DNA from: Nemopilema nomurai
Taxonomy: Eukaryota; Cnidaria; Scyphozoa; Rhizostomeae; Rhizostomatidae
NCBI GenBank assembly: GCA_003864495.1
Contig: ML133443.1
Coordinates: forward strand, 2,603,486-2,667,485
DNA: 64,000 nucleotides
Direction of reading: 5' to 3'
Each line of letters opens with the position of its first letter. Positions within the stretch are counted from its first letter, which is position 1. Shown here one piece after another: positions 46,535-61,500 of the stretch. The position numbers and the translations under genes are program-made. Below the pieces are notes generated by a model that made no database searches, was not told the DNA's origin, and saw only the letters and a list, made by a program, of their open reading frames with translations.

Positions 46535-49500
46535 GTTTGTAGATGATCCTGTTTTAGGAACGAAAATTGATCTTTAAGTCTCCCAGCATGAGCCAGGCAC
46601 CAGATGTTTTAAAAAAGTTTCATAATACATTAAGGATACTGCACTGTTCTTCCATGGCAGCCAGACATTGAGGAAAGTGAACGCCGAACAAGGGGAAATC
46701 AGATTGCATAAACTTCTTGATCCCGGAATTAAGATCCATCTTTAAAATTCATTTCATTGATATCTAATTGGGTCAAATCTAAGCTGAATATGCGATATTC
46801 TTTTCTTGAACCAAACACAAGACCTTTGTGTAAGTTGATAGTTTGTAGATGTTGCCAAAATGGGCGGAAGGTGTTAGACTGGCACTTGGTATTGGCCTTC
46901 GATTTGATACATCTCATTATTTTGATATAATTTTAATTTGCTGCCTATTCAAATAACACTTCAAATGCCTATTTAAGGTAAATATTATATATTTTTTCTT
47001 TAAACTGTTAGGGAGGGGCCCTTGCTAAACTTGAGTTAAATAGTACAAATATTTGTATTTCCTATTTATGGATTTGTATCTTAGAAAAAATCAATTGATG
47101 GCATGTGTCAAAATAGTGGAAATATTAGAGAAAAAGTAATTTTAATCCATCTGAAATGAGGAAGTAAATTTGTAAAATTGTAATTAGGGTTGGTTAGGCA
47201 TTAGGGATCTGCAGAATAATTTTAACAAATATTTATACAGGATAAACACTTGTTATCACTGTGTGTCCTGTGCCATAAGTCTTAAGTGAAATTGAAAGAA
47301 AATGCTCTATATTAAGCTGTTGGAAAATTCTTACTAAAATTAAACTTATTGAACCAATGTGGTGAAGATTATTTCACACTCACTATTTAGTGTTTGTTAC
47401 ACCATTAACATTATGTCAAACAAAATGCATTGAAAAGCTAGAAAAATTTTCAAAGGACCAGAAATGGATATTTGAATAGAGGCAAACAAATACTTTTGAT
47501 TTGAAAATTTGCCTCATTTGATCCAGTTTCATAATAGTGTTTTCAGTTTCCCTGATATCATATTTCTCAAATGGAGTTCTTTATTTTACATCATGAATAA
47601 TATTTATCATATTTCGGGACAAAATTATTGCTTGAAGTATTCATTAAAAGGGAAATGGGGACTCTATAATTGGCTCTGGTAAACTTAGTGGAGCTAATTC
47701 AAGGAATTAAGAATATAAATCGCTATGAAAAAATGTTTCTGCTCACCACTTCTTGGCCTGTAGTGGAACCTCTTCTTTATAGAAATTTGTTTCATCCATG
47801 TGTTGTCTTTAATGATAATAACTATTGCAAGACCATAATATCATTATGTTTTGATTGCTTCATTTGAATTATTTGCTTGTATAACGCAAGCTCATGGATC
47901 ATAGAGTATTTTTATTATCAAAAGATAAAACTGAAGATAGACAGGCTGTATTGGAGTATCACTTATTTTAAAATGCCTTTTGAAATGTAGAATGTGTGGA
48001 AGTTTAGTATATATACAAGCTATATAGAAATAGTGCTGTGGGAATTTAAAGGTATGTCACCTATGAAAATTGAGGTAGAAGATATGAAAATTTTCTTCTT
48101 CAGCCTTACATGCTTTCTACATGAGCTTTTCCATTTTAGGTCCTTGATGTTGATCGAAACACCACCCACAGGTTCAAGAAATGTGTGAAAACAATGCATA
48201 CTTCTGCTCAAAGTAAGATCCTCTCTTTTTTCCCTAACTTCAAGGATCATTTGCTTGATGTTAGATATGTGAAGCAAGAAATAGCACATTTTATCAACTG
48301 AAATAGCTGTTAGGTTCAGCTGAAGCCTAGATAGAATCCTCTTCTCATATAGATGAGGACTATATTATCTGCCCGCACAAAAACCTTGAAATTAATTTTA
48401 CGAGATTTTTCTGCCCACACGTAAAAGTCTTGATCGCCCGCGTGTGCCTCAATGCCTTCCTTGCTCACCTGAGGCGATGTATCGCCCACCACGTTGATTA
48501 TTTGAAAAGAACCGCCTGCCTTGGTTTCCTTTAACTATTTGCCATAAAGCCTTCCTTAGCTTATTAAACACTTCCTGATATTTTTCATACTCTTGTTACT
48601 CTGTCCACAAGGGAAATCGCTAACTTATTATAAAGAGTGTCCTGTTTCACGCAGTAGTCTTAATCTGTTTGTTGATATTTGAAGTCTCTCACAGCAAATC
48701 AAACTGAATTTGAGTCTTTGAAAGTTGAATTGAAAGAACTCAGTCTTTCATTTGTGAAACATGGCAAGTAATGTTAAGAAAAAGATCAATGTTAAAAAAT
48801 ACAAGAACAAGGACATGCTTGGGACTAAAGTCAAAGAAATCGTGCAAGATTTGTGCAAAACACAAAGCAGTGATTCTTGTGAATCAACTTTGTAAAGGGA
48901 GTGCGAAGACTGCAGTCGAAGCCTACATCAAAAGGGCTAATTTTGTGAAGAAATGTACAATTAATCAACAGATGCTTCAAAGCATTTGCAAGCCAGTTTT
49001 ATGAATTGTAAAAATCACCTGACAACAATGAGGAGGGCGATTTATCGCCCATCTACTCAAATTCTTACGGCAAGGCCTGAAGCAAAGTAAAACAAATTCT
49101 CCTTTTTCCTCTCAAATATGAATACATAAAAAGTAAATTCCTTCAAAGCTGACCAACTCTTGCAACCAAATCAGCAAGGGTCTTTTTTAACCCATCTGCT
49201 CTTGTTTCCATGGAGGCTCATTGATCAAGCTTTTTTCTTTAAATTAAAGTTAAAAAAGTGCCAATCTAAATTTAAACCATTTGATTCGTATTCATGAAAT
49301 AATTAGAGACTTACAAAATTTTTGTACTACAAATATGATTGTAATCAGTTAACTCTCCAAAAGGCCACCATTTCTCTGAATTCTTTTTGTAAATGATTTT
49401 CTGCTACTCATTATTATAAAGCATTTATCTAGGCATGCTTAACAAATAGGTCATTTTATACTTAAATAACAGATAGATAGTTAGATAGCTAGCTATCTGC

Positions 49501-52500
49501 AGAAGCCATATTCTATTGTCAAAATTGTGAAATTGGTTCTTTTTGTAATATCTAATTGAAAGATTTTGCTGCAATAAGTATGCATTTATTGCTGTGCCAA
49601 TTATAGAAACAGGTAGGCCAGATCAGATTGATTAAGGATACATATATCCTTTAATTAAAAGTATCTAGACCATTGGTAAGAAGTACCTATGCAAGACGTT
49701 TCACAATTATATCTAGCCCTACCCATGAATATTTAATCTTTAGCCAGTCTAGAAGTTAATCCTATTCGACCTTGCTTAAACCAATCTTCTTATCTAGGAA
49801 GGATTGCCAACACCATGACCTTGACCTTCCTGTCGAAATCTGAATATTTCCTGTTGTTTACTCAATCTTTGTCTTAGCTAATTTATGCTGAAACAAAATT
49901 CATAATAACAAAATGATGTCATTCTATAGCCTAGTTTTGTAAACATTCAACTTAGTTCTTTTTTCGGACAAAGCTACATTCAGCTTAAAGCAGGATGCCT
50001 TCTAATTACAATGAGGCTGATACATTGACTGACAGAATGAGAGTAAACACAGCTTATGATTTAATGTTAGAAAACTGAGGGTTTTTTGACATTTAGAAAA
50101 AGTTTGATATCTTGCATCTTTGTAGCACTAGTTTCATTTTGAATCAGAAACTGAAAGTAAATAATCATTAGCTGGCAAATTTTTGTTGAAGGTAACTCAA
50201 ACTTTCCCTTTAAAAGAATGTTGCTCCCCATTGACAATGCAATCAAATATTGGTGCAAAGCAACATGACAGAAATGAGTTGCTGCAAGACACTTCAACAG
50301 CAGCTTATAATCAGTGTGCTGCTAATCAAATGGGTTTCTCTGCTAATCACTCTAAAGCTTTTAGCAGTCAGATATATTTATGTACATCTCAAAGAACAAT
50401 AAGATGAACAGAATTGGGTAACGAGAACTAAAATGCTGCAGATTCCATAAAATTATTGGCAAGGATTGCCTCTTAACAAGAGTAATCTCTTAAAGAGGCA
50501 ACCTTGTATTGAATACAAACTAATCAAATAAGGCTTCTGAGTCTTTTTTGTAAATGTTGGCCTAAAATGTTATGTTTGTTTTATAGATGAAATATAAGAA
50601 TGCCTTCGTTTCAGTGATCTGATTTTATGCCTTCTTTTCATCCAGCCTTCATTGCTAATGAGTTGGCCTATGCAGAAAATATGGAAAAACTGGGGTCTGT
50701 TGCACTGTCAAGAGAAGCTGAAACTGGCATTGGTAAGTCATTTGACAGCACTGATTAAGATAACTAAACAACCTTCATGGTTCTCATGAAAAACACCAAA
50801 CATTTAAATTTGGTGGTCCTAGAGAGCTTCCTATAACAACAGTCCAAAATATTTTTTAGCCTAGTTTATTTTTGGCCTTCTTGTTACACTTTTTGCCAAT
50901 TCGTTATATGCATTTTGTTCTCAATTTGATATTTTTATGCCATAAATGTTCCTAAGCCCCTGCAGCTCTTGTATTGACATTTTTCGAATTTGGGACCCAA
51001 TACAATTTCGACTTCTTTAATATTATTTTACTTTTATCTTAGGTACTGCTTTTTTGAAGTTCTCAGTAATAACAAAGGTAACTAAAATTAATTGGTAAAG
51101 AATGAGCTGTCTATTAATATTCAGACTGCTGCAATATCTGATCTTGACATTCTGCTGTAATTTAAACCTCTGTTCAGTCAGGTCTAAGCTACTGTTTTAT
51201 ATAAAAAACACATCAAGAAATGCTACCATGGTTCCATAAAAAAGTGTTAGATATAAGTGAACAATGATTAAGATGTTTTTTCTTCCACATGTTCATAATT
51301 TTTCTAGCAATCAATCATCAGTTTATAGTATTGTATGATCTTTCCTATGGCTGCACTAATAAATGTTTTTAGTTTTTCTAGAAGTTTCATTTGATAACAA
51401 GGAACATCCAACACAAAAACATGTATCATGTATCATACAAAATTTCATTCTGTGACAAATGTTTATTTTTGATTTTTAATGGACATGTTCCTCATTTGTC
51501 TTTTATAGGAGCTTTCACAGATGACAAAGACCTTGGTAAGTAACCACCCTTCCAACCTCAACAGGAATTAAGCTTCAGAATGCTAGTTGCTACGCATGCA
51601 CATGAACTGGCCAGGGAAGCAGTTGTGTGGATGTTTATCAACTTGATTAATGATGCATCATATGTTTTTGATGCCCTGCTGAGACCAATCATATCTAAAT
51701 GCATCATTAAATGCATCAGTCTTTGTTTTACTCTCAAGGATTTTTTTCATCTGTTTTGTGGTTCCTATAAAAAGTGAAAATGAATCATGATTAGAAATTT
51801 TGTTTGGATGTAGTCTTACAACTTGAATACCATTGAAGCTGTAAATCCCAAAATAGTGGATTAGTTTTTAGTCATATACATTGTTGTATTTTCAGTCACA
51901 CCTGGGATGTTCCTACGGTTTGTGCCAGGAATAGCAAAAGGTTTTGTTATTTTCTGCACTTTTGAGATTCTCTGCATTTTGCAGTGTGTCTAGAGAAGAG
52001 AAAAAATGCTAGTTTATTGACCTACTGTACTTGTGATTGTGTCTAGCCCTCCAAATTTCAGAGAACATACTCAATAGTTCAGATTATATATTTTGTTTTC
52101 AGCATGCTAATTTCAGCAACATGGTTCTTTTTCCTCTTGACTCCTTGCTGAAAGGTGACATGAAGACTTTGGGTGTAAGTTGTTTTGTTGCTATTTTTTG
52201 GGGAAAAGTTTGATGTTGGCTTGGGAGATCTGGCAACTCTTTCATGAATTTCTTTAGTTTTTCTCAAGTTATGATGGGAGTATTCTAGATTTGTTTGGTT
52301 CAACAAATTCCGTGCTGTGTTTTCCACAATGCAGTTCCACCCCCATTTATCATCAATTAGTCTAACTTTGATATTCTGTTTTTGCGTCATTGCTGCATTA
52401 TAATTCCCAAACAAGTGATAAAGTTTTTGGCTATGAGCATCATACCTAAAGCGTTGGATTTTGGCTTTAGGTGTTGGCCTTTTATTTCGATGGCATACCT

Positions 52501-55500
52501 CTGGTAAATATTGATAGGCACTTTCAAATACCTTGCCGGAGAATTAGGAAGTTTTTTCCCCAGTGAATTATATGTGTAAAATGGCAGCAGCAAGGTCATT
52601 TTATGAGTTTTAAAACCAAAATAATCTATTTTAAAGTCGATTGAAAAGCGCCATGGCTGGAAATATTCAAACAGCGAAAGAGATGATGAATTTTTAATGA
52701 TGTTTAATGTTGATGTTATACGCAGTCACTCCTAGTTTCATTACGAAACCAATGCCCACATTTTAACGATATCTGAAGACGCTGATCTGTTTGTTGTGAA
52801 GAAAGAGCCGTTGTTTAGTGCAATCTGCAACTCGTCTATCCGTTGCAACATGTGCCATTGCGAAATCCCAAAGCTTGTCTTTGAATGACTTCGCCGATCG
52901 GGTGAACCACCGTATGGCTGCGCATGCAATTCCAGGGTTCATTCATTCCTTAGTTTAAGCTTAATCAACTCAAGCGTCCCGGTTTCAGCCTTTGTTTAGG
53001 TCATAGCTTGCTCGCCAGAGAGAAAATTATTGCGAAAATTATTGCGAAAATTATTGCTCGAAACTTGCTTTTTCAAGAAACTTGATTTTTGAAGTGAGGA
53101 TTTTAAAGCCTTCTTGTTGCCATTTATCAGTACTCATTCTGGAGAGTTTATTTTGTGACGATTCTGACGACCCAAGATTTCCATAAAATCGTCGCAATCG
53201 GGTAACAGCTAAATTTGGCTCTGTTGTACTTTGTTTTTGGCGCCAAATGAACTAAACCTAGTGGCTTCAATTTAATTCTCGATCGTCACTCGATCTTCTC
53301 GATCGTCACTCGATCTTCTCGATCGTCACTCGATCTTCTCGATCGTCACTCGATCGTCACTCGATCTTCTCGATCGTCAAGATGGTGCCAGTTTCTATCT
53401 CCACTAGAGCAACGATCCTGATCGTCTCGATCGTGACTTTTCCACATGATCGTCAGGATCGCCGCACACATTGCTTTGACTGCTACCATCTTCGCACGAT
53501 TCAATGGAAACCAGGCTTTATGCCCAATTGATGATCATATGATTAAAGCCTTTCATCATGGTACTTTTATGAATGGAAACGGATTTTCAAAGTCAATGGA
53601 ATATTTGAGGCTAATTTTTATGTTTTGGCTTTTACCGGTATCACAGCATTTTGGGAACGGAAGAAACGAAGGGTTGAAATTTTAGTGGAAAGCTAAGATA
53701 AAGCTCTTCTAATTTTTGAGTTCTTCTGATTTTTTACAAATCATCAATAATAATTGCCAAAAAGTGACTAAATTTGAGTTTAATACGAAGACCCAATACC
53801 TTTGTTATCTATAACCGGTAAGTTAAAATGCGTTCGCAATATTTTTGTAATCAAATGAATTTCTGTTTCCAGGAACTTAAGAAGCCTTTTGACGAATCCT
53901 GGAGAGAATTGAAAGCCAAAGGGTTTGACAATTTCTTGAATCACCTACCTTTTCTCCTGTGATTGTTATGAAGTATTGTTTTGAGTGGTGTATATTAGGG
54001 GGGGGGGGGAGGGATGTTGGAGGTACAGGCAAGGTCGCGGAAACTGTTCAAGGCTACCAGTTTAAGTTTAGCACTTTAAATCCGAGCGGAATATATTCTG
54101 AAAGCCTAAAGATTTTTCAACAGAGAGTCTATTGAACTTATTATTTTCTCACAAAATACAAGGGTCTATTGGCATCTTATTTACATCGTATTTACAAGTC
54201 GAGATCAATGAGGGAAGTTGTGGTATGATCGTAACCGAACCTGGTTGTAAGCCATCTGAATCGTACCCGAAGGCGTGGTACTTCTGATTCTAAGTAAACT
54301 GCGGGGCTGGCAGTATGAAGATGTCGATGTAGCACCACAGTATGTGGGTTGTTTTATTTAGGGAGTGCCTGCCCGCTCTCCCCAAAGATAAATTATGTAT
54401 TACTTGTGGTGGAACTTATGGGTAGTTAAATCTTGTCGAAAACAACATGGGTTGTGGAAATCGGTTTCTGTTCGCAGAGAAGTGCACTTGTTTGTGTCTG
54501 CTATGCCAGGCCCCACATTTGTTACTGTCAACTTGGGTTTTAAGTCAACCTTTTCATCATGTACAGGTTTAGTTTTTAGCGAGACTTGGTAACTCTAATC
54601 CGCAATACACACCTCTGTTATGGTCATTTATTCCCAATCAAATAGAATATTATAGTAATCTTGGTTTATCTCAATGGACATCAGAAGGATCCTAAGTATA
54701 AACGAAAAGATAGGTATTATCGATTTATCTCCGATAAGAGGGCGAGCTTAAGACGGTTCAGTTTTGGTATACCTCTGCCACTCGTTGATGATGCCTGCTT
54801 TGACCTCTTTCATTCTGTTTTCAAGATCCTTTCACCTGATAATACAAACCTACCCAGTTTCGTAAAACAATTCTATAATACGTAGATAGGGGTGTTGGAT
54901 GTCGTGCAGTGGCCATGACCTTATTAGTTCATTATCTGATGCGGAAGAGAGTGTTAATCACGTATAGGCCATCTTTCGTTGCAATATCTTGAAAAGAAAA
55001 GGATTTGCATTTTTACTATGAGTCACGCACTTAACCTTGCCCTTTGATTGCGTAGATGCAAAGCTGATTAAGTCTTTATTGATCTCGGTCACAAGCCATG
55101 AAACACAAGCTGCCCTTCAGCCCTTTTGTTTGTGTCTTTTCGCTGATAAAAATTCGAGATATCGAACTTCCTTGTCACGTAAACATTTTCTCCAGCAAAC
55201 CTCTGGTTAGAAATGCTTAAAAACCTGTTAAACCTTTTTCTAAACGTAATAGCTTCTTTTCGACAGATTATTTACGTATATATAGAATATTGATTTGATG
55301 AAAGTCAAAACCTTTTTTCCTTGCTTTAGTGTGTCTAAATTCTCGTTCATATGGCGAACTATTTCGTGTTACAAACCCATTACTACTGGTTTCAGAAGTG
55401 CGTTCGGCTTTTCAATTTGCTAGACTTTACTCTTCCTTCAAGTGAGGTAGTCATATCATTTAAACACGTGCTTTCGTCTTTCCAGACTATACACTTCTAT

Positions 55501-58500
55501 TTATGTAGTTTACCGGATTTTGAAGTTTCTTTCATTTTGAGTTCATGTAAATGATGCATGTTACTGTAAATGGCAGGTTTATTTTGCAAGCGTCTGGCGA
55601 AATCAGACATTGGTAATAACCTTTACTATAGTTTTTATGTGCCATTTGTAAAATGTTAACCTTTCTTCTGCAGGAGTAAGATTGAAAAGGAATCTAGAAA
55701 GAAAACCCAAGAGATTATTCTTTACAGAATCGACCCTCTTGAGGTCAGTATAATTAGACTGCCGCTTAAGGTTTATAAACAAAGCCCGGACATTTTGTAA
55801 CAGAAAGTCTACTAGAAGTGGGGGATTCCCTTTCCTTGACGGCTTTCGGCAACGGAGAGCTGGAGTATAAGCAATCAGCTGTTTCTGTAGACACGTTTCA
55901 CTAACCCAAAAGCCTGCAAAAATTATGCAATTCTCTTGTAAACATTGTAGTTCTCTTGCGTAACTCTATTAGCAAGAGCTCTGCTGAACGATGGTTTGCG
56001 TGACACTTGGGTTCGTTTCCACTGGCAAGCAACAGTATTGCAGTGATTCAAGCTTCTTTTATGTTTGTTAAACTGTGAAGTCTTTGCAGTTCTCCCTGTA
56101 GAGTTGAAGACATTTTGTGCAAGTCTTTTCGAAGACCATTGCCTTTAAAGGCACTGAGCCATGGTAAATAGCGGTTCTCTGAGTTGAGTCATGTGATACG
56201 TTTGTGTTCATGTGACCAGACATAAGCTGCGAGTCTACGACATCATGTGTGCAACTTGCTTAACAGCCAATCAGATTGACTTGCTTGTCATAATGACTTA
56301 GCAATTTTTGCAATTTGGGTATACGCTTTCCATTTATTTTGATTAAATGCCTTTAAATTTGACTGTCGCCATTTCATGATGTTGATAACGAAAATGTCCC
56401 ATCTAAAGCGTCCTGTCCCAAATTTCGTTTTATTTGCGTTCGTATCAAGTGGCTACTCGCGATGCCAGTTGAAGTCTATTAATGTATAAATATATATTTA
56501 TCTATTAATGTATGTATATATGTCTCTAAAGAGGTGACTTCCAAATTTCAGTGGATCTTAAGGGTGAAAAACAGCAATTTCCATATCCATTTTAAATTAT
56601 TTTCTGCAAATGTTTTCTCGTTCAATTAACTAAGAGCTATTTCGGCAGGCAGAAACAATTTAGTATTCCTTTTTAAAATCATTCCATAGTCCTCAGTAAG
56701 CTGCCATACTTGTTGAATTTATTTTATTGAACGTGGTCTCAAATGAACCATTTTGCGAAGGCTTGTTAAAAGGCTTGTTAAGCTTGTAGCGTCATTCTTG
56801 ACTTTCGCATCCCCAGGAAATCCATTAACAAATCTTTAGAAAGTCATTGGCTGAAAACTGCATGCAAAAATGATAACTTTAAGGTTCCGACCTAGAGTAA
56901 GTGCTAATGCAATTAAGATCAGATTCGTTGAACGAGTTTGATTTTTGGTGTTTGTTTGCTGTTATCTGTTTCTCGCGTTTCTCATTTCCTGTCAGTTTCC
57001 GGCTGAAATTTTTTATATTTGTCTTTTTTTCGGATATTTTTTTAATAAACCCTTTATAATTATATGTTTATGTTATTACCCATGCTGCCTGATAAAGAGA
57101 GCTTAATGCCATTATTTATTTTAGTCATCTGAAGAAACTGGAAAAGAGAGGAAAATGTTTATGTACCAGAGTTGTGAGGTAAAGCTGAAGTACTTGATGT
57201 AAAATGGGTCTTTCAAATTGCCTCTTCTGAATTGATGTTAATAGTTCTCGCAATCTTTGGTTTCTGTTCATAGTCTTGGTTTTATGACCAATTTCGCTTT
57301 CTTGTGACTTTAATTATATATTGATTATGTTCTTTCTTAGTCTTTTCTGACCCTTGATTAAGTTCCATTTTTCCAATTGCCGCATACTGTTTACTGTTTC
57401 AATAGAAAACTAATGAAAGAATCCGCTAAAATTTGACGCTTTGTCTTTTTTAAATGCAATTCCTTATTTTTTTAAATTTCAATTCTAGTATTTGATAAAA
57501 GCGAACGAAATCAAAATCAAGAAAGGAGTCGAACTGGTCCAACACTTGATCGAATATTACCACGCGCAGTTGCAGTAAGTAGCCTCTTTTTCAACATGTT
57601 ACCACGCCCACTTTCAAATGTACTTTGTTCCATTAGCGAACATGATGAACTCAGGAGCGCACATGCCTCGAATTTTTCAAAATTTCAAAAGAATCGCCCT
57701 TTTCAGCTACAACCCCCCCAAACCCCCCCCCCAATTTTAAAGACCCGCCCCCTGTTATTGGGTTCATCCAGCATTGTGAATTTTGATAGCGAGCTATGAA
57801 TTCTTTGAAGCCTGGCGATGAGAGTGTCGAAAGATGGTTGTTAATTTGTTGTGGCAGCCCTTTGTTATTTGCTGCTTCTGTACCTGTAATAGAAGGCAGA
57901 TAGTGTGACTTTGTTGAAAAGAAACCTCGAAGATGCAAGCTTAAATGCATAGATTGCTCGCTTGAAATAATCGCTTGAGAAAGTAAGTAACCGTTAAGCT
58001 TTCTCTATATAGTATGGCAAATCCACACAAAAAGGCAATTCTGTCGCCAAAGGTATTTCTCCGTGACATGCGAACACATGCCTATGAAATCGTTCTCAGT
58101 TATGCCTTCAGTTTAATCAGATGGGTATTCGTGACAACCAAAAAAGGAATTAAAACCACCCACCCACGTGGTGTGCGAAATCACCTGATTGCCCGCTGGT
58201 GCTATGCAGGCAGTGGTTGCTCTTTGCGTTCTTCTCATTCAATGCACCTGTTTTTCACCCACGCCAAGCAATTTGGACCATACCTCTCTTGTGATGCCCC
58301 ACCCCCTTTATGGTACCTCGCCTTTCGCTGGACACCTCCCCTCTCTTAAAATACCTCACCCCACTTGTTGGATACCTAGCCTCTCTTAGGCACCTCGCCT
58401 CTCTTCTGATACATCGTTCCTATCATGATACCTCGCTCTTATTTTCTTGTTTTATTTCATCATATCGATAGCTTCTATTCATTTAAGCTTTTGCGCTCAA

Positions 58501-61500
58501 TCTTATTCAAACAGGCCCTCCTTGTAAGCCCAACTAGAATGGCCGAGCGGCTGTTTTGATGAAATACTCACCTGTTAGAGTAGAATATTTCTAAATTGAT
58601 CGGACACTTTCCCGTGGTCGCCGAAGAGAAAGCCGATGGAATTACGTAGGCCATCCAAGACGCGTGGTATTCTTCCTTCGGACGTAAATGTATGGGACCT
58701 GCAATCCTCTTTTCAAACCTGTTCATTCATTGCCACGCAATTGTCAGCCAGATCATTTGATATGATCTAAGCGACACCTCGTTATCTGATGTACGCGGGA
58801 AGGAAACAGGACCATCTCCTACACATGTGTCATCAATTTTTCATCGCAACTTATTAAACCAGAAATCATCCACTCCGTTTCTGCTCATGAAAGTTGAATG
58901 GCCGCTTGAATTATACTATTACTGCTTATCGAGTATTGTTGTCACGTGAGGTGGAGGTTTTTCTTCTAAAACAGCATATTTCAATCTTCATGTGGGATCA
59001 TTTGCAATTGACCTGATGTAATTTCTGGTCACGTGTGGTACACGTGCTTCCGAAGCATCGATTTTAAAATTCTGTACTGATAAACGATTTTATCAGACCA
59101 AATTAGTATTCCATTATGCTTTTCTGGAAGTTACTCAGCATCGATTAACCATTTGCTTTTATATATATTTATATATATATATGCTAGAGATATATTCTTT
59201 CTAACAACCCTGATTTTGAGTGGACTCACCCACTTTGCTAAGCACTACCGAATTGTTGCTTTCGAGTTTGAAAACGTCTCATGTTCCAAGCACAAAATGT
59301 GAAACGAGGCTTGGTGCTGTGTGTGATCGCAAATAGGTCTTAAATTAAGGTACTTTGATATTGCTTCTAGTTGATCGATCAGGGCGATGATGCCTATATC
59401 AGAATGCAAGGTGTTGCGTAGATCTTAGAATATTCTAACATCTAGCACAAATTTAGTGCTTCCCCTTTTTGTTGTTTATAAAGATAAAAAGCCATCAGCT
59501 CCTGCAAGTTTTCCATCGTTGGGGCGGTTCTAGGCCCCGCTTTTCTCTGCACGGGTGCACTGCTGGCTATCCCATTTTTGATGCATCTCAATGCTTCATT
59601 TTGCCTTGGTTATGAGTAATGCTACTGGTGCTACTGATGTTTTAGACGCATACAGAGAAATGTCCCCTGTCATTTTATTCTTCTCTCGTTATGGTTTTCT
59701 GAATCTACAGAGAAATGTCCCCTGTCATTTTATTCTTCTCTCGTTATGGTTTCCTGAATCTACATAGAAATGTCCCCTGTCATTTTATTCTTCTCTCGTT
59801 ATGGTTTTCTGAATCTACAGAGAAATGTCCCCTGTCATTTTATTCTTCTCTCGTTATGGTTTTCTGAATCTACAGAGAAATGTCCCCTGTCATTTTATTC
59901 TTCTCTCGTTATGGTTTCCTGAATCTACATAGAAATGTCCCCTGTCATTTTATTCTTCTCTCGTTATGGTTTCCTGAATCTACATAGAAATGTCCCCTGT
60001 CATTTTATTCTTCTCTCGTTATGGTTTTCTGAATCTACAGAGAAATGTCCCCTGTCATTTTATTCTTCTCTCGTTATGGTTTTCTGAATCTACAGAGAAA
60101 TGTCCCCTGTCATTTTATTCTTCTCTCGTTATGGTTTCCTGAATCTACAGAGAAATGTCCCCTGTCATTTTAGTCTTCTCTCGTTATGGTTTTCTGAATC
60201 TACAGAGAAATGTCCCCTGTCATTTTAGTCTTCTCTCGTTATGGTTTCCTGAATCTACAGAGAAATGTCCCCTGTCATTTTAGTCTTCTCTCGTTATGGT
60301 TTCCTGAATCTACAGAGAAATGTCCCCTGTCATTTTATTCTTCTCTCGTTATGGTTTTCTGAATCTACAGAGAAATGTCCCCTGTCATTTTATTCTTCTC
60401 TCGTTATGGTTTTCTGAATCTACAGAGAAATGTCCCCTGTCATTTTATTCTTCTCTCGTTATGGTTTTCTGAATCTACAGAGAAATGTCCCCGTCATTTT
60501 ATTCTTCTCTCGTTATGGTTTCCTGAATCTACAGAGAAATGTCCCCTGTCATTTTAGTCTTCTCTCGTTATGGTTTCCTGAATCTACCTTCTATCCGCCA
60601 TTCAACAGACAAGCGATTTGTTATTCGTATTCTTCTTCTTTCTTGTTCTTTCTTGTTCTATTCTTAATATTTAAAATGTTGGATCTTTACCTAATACTTT
60701 CTACTTTGATGCTCTATTTCAAGCCAAGGGTTCAGAAAAAATCGCGAATCGTAATCCACAAATCCGAAATCTGTATTACTTCTGGCGCTTAGAGGCACTC
60801 CAAAGGCTTTATATTTCTTAACTCTATTGCCAGGAATTCTGCTTTTTGTGAGAGTTTTTAACTGAAAGCAAACGATTACATATGAAAAAGTTAATGAAGG
60901 TAATCAAACGCCTCAGAAATCATCGATTACTGCCTCATTTACTTTCACCCTAGTTTTAAAGATTATTAGCTGTAATTAAACGCGTCCATTTACAATTTAT
61001 CTTGCCATTATGTAGCTTCTAAACTCGCTTCAAATTCCAGCCTGCTCTTTATAAACCATTCAGCGTTTCGAAATTCCTGCTAAGTAAAGTCAATCAGCGG
61101 TACTTATAAATCAACTTTGGAAACTACATAGCGGTCAATATTTTGGTTGAAATTTTCTAGAGCTCAGTCGAATGCCCACCAAAGCTCCATGAGTTGCGCT
61201 GAGCACGTGCTTTGCAACTGATTGATCGAAACGATTGCCCAAGCACATCGTTTGAAAGGCTTTTTGCCCATGCTTTTTGTTTTAAAGTTTGATGTGGCAT
61301 GGCTCTCAAATGTGGCTTCCTTTAAACTGTTTTTTCTTGTAACGTGGACGAGCAGCTGTTTTTCGGCCCAATCTGATTCATACATTTGGGCGTTGGAGGC
61401 TTTCGATATGGTTGCTGCTAATATCCCAACCATGTGGCTTGAACATTCTGTTCTGAAAGTTAATGTTGTGCTTAAAACGATCTTAACTGGAGCTCTTGCT

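Noticed and set aside
51509..51535. Phase-1 reading of this microexon (GAFTDDKDLG)
   Set aside because: With the 35-nt exon 51043-51077 included, the phase becomes 0 and gives ELSQMTKTL, which matches ASAP proteins.
51898..51945. Exon candidate after ttttcag in the ASAP gene
   Set aside because: The required phase meets a TAG after 12 codons. The conserved continuation is the exon at 52103.
59651..60590. Possible CRISPR-like array
   Set aside because: Units are contiguous 55-bp tandem copies with no unique spacers, in a eukaryotic intron.
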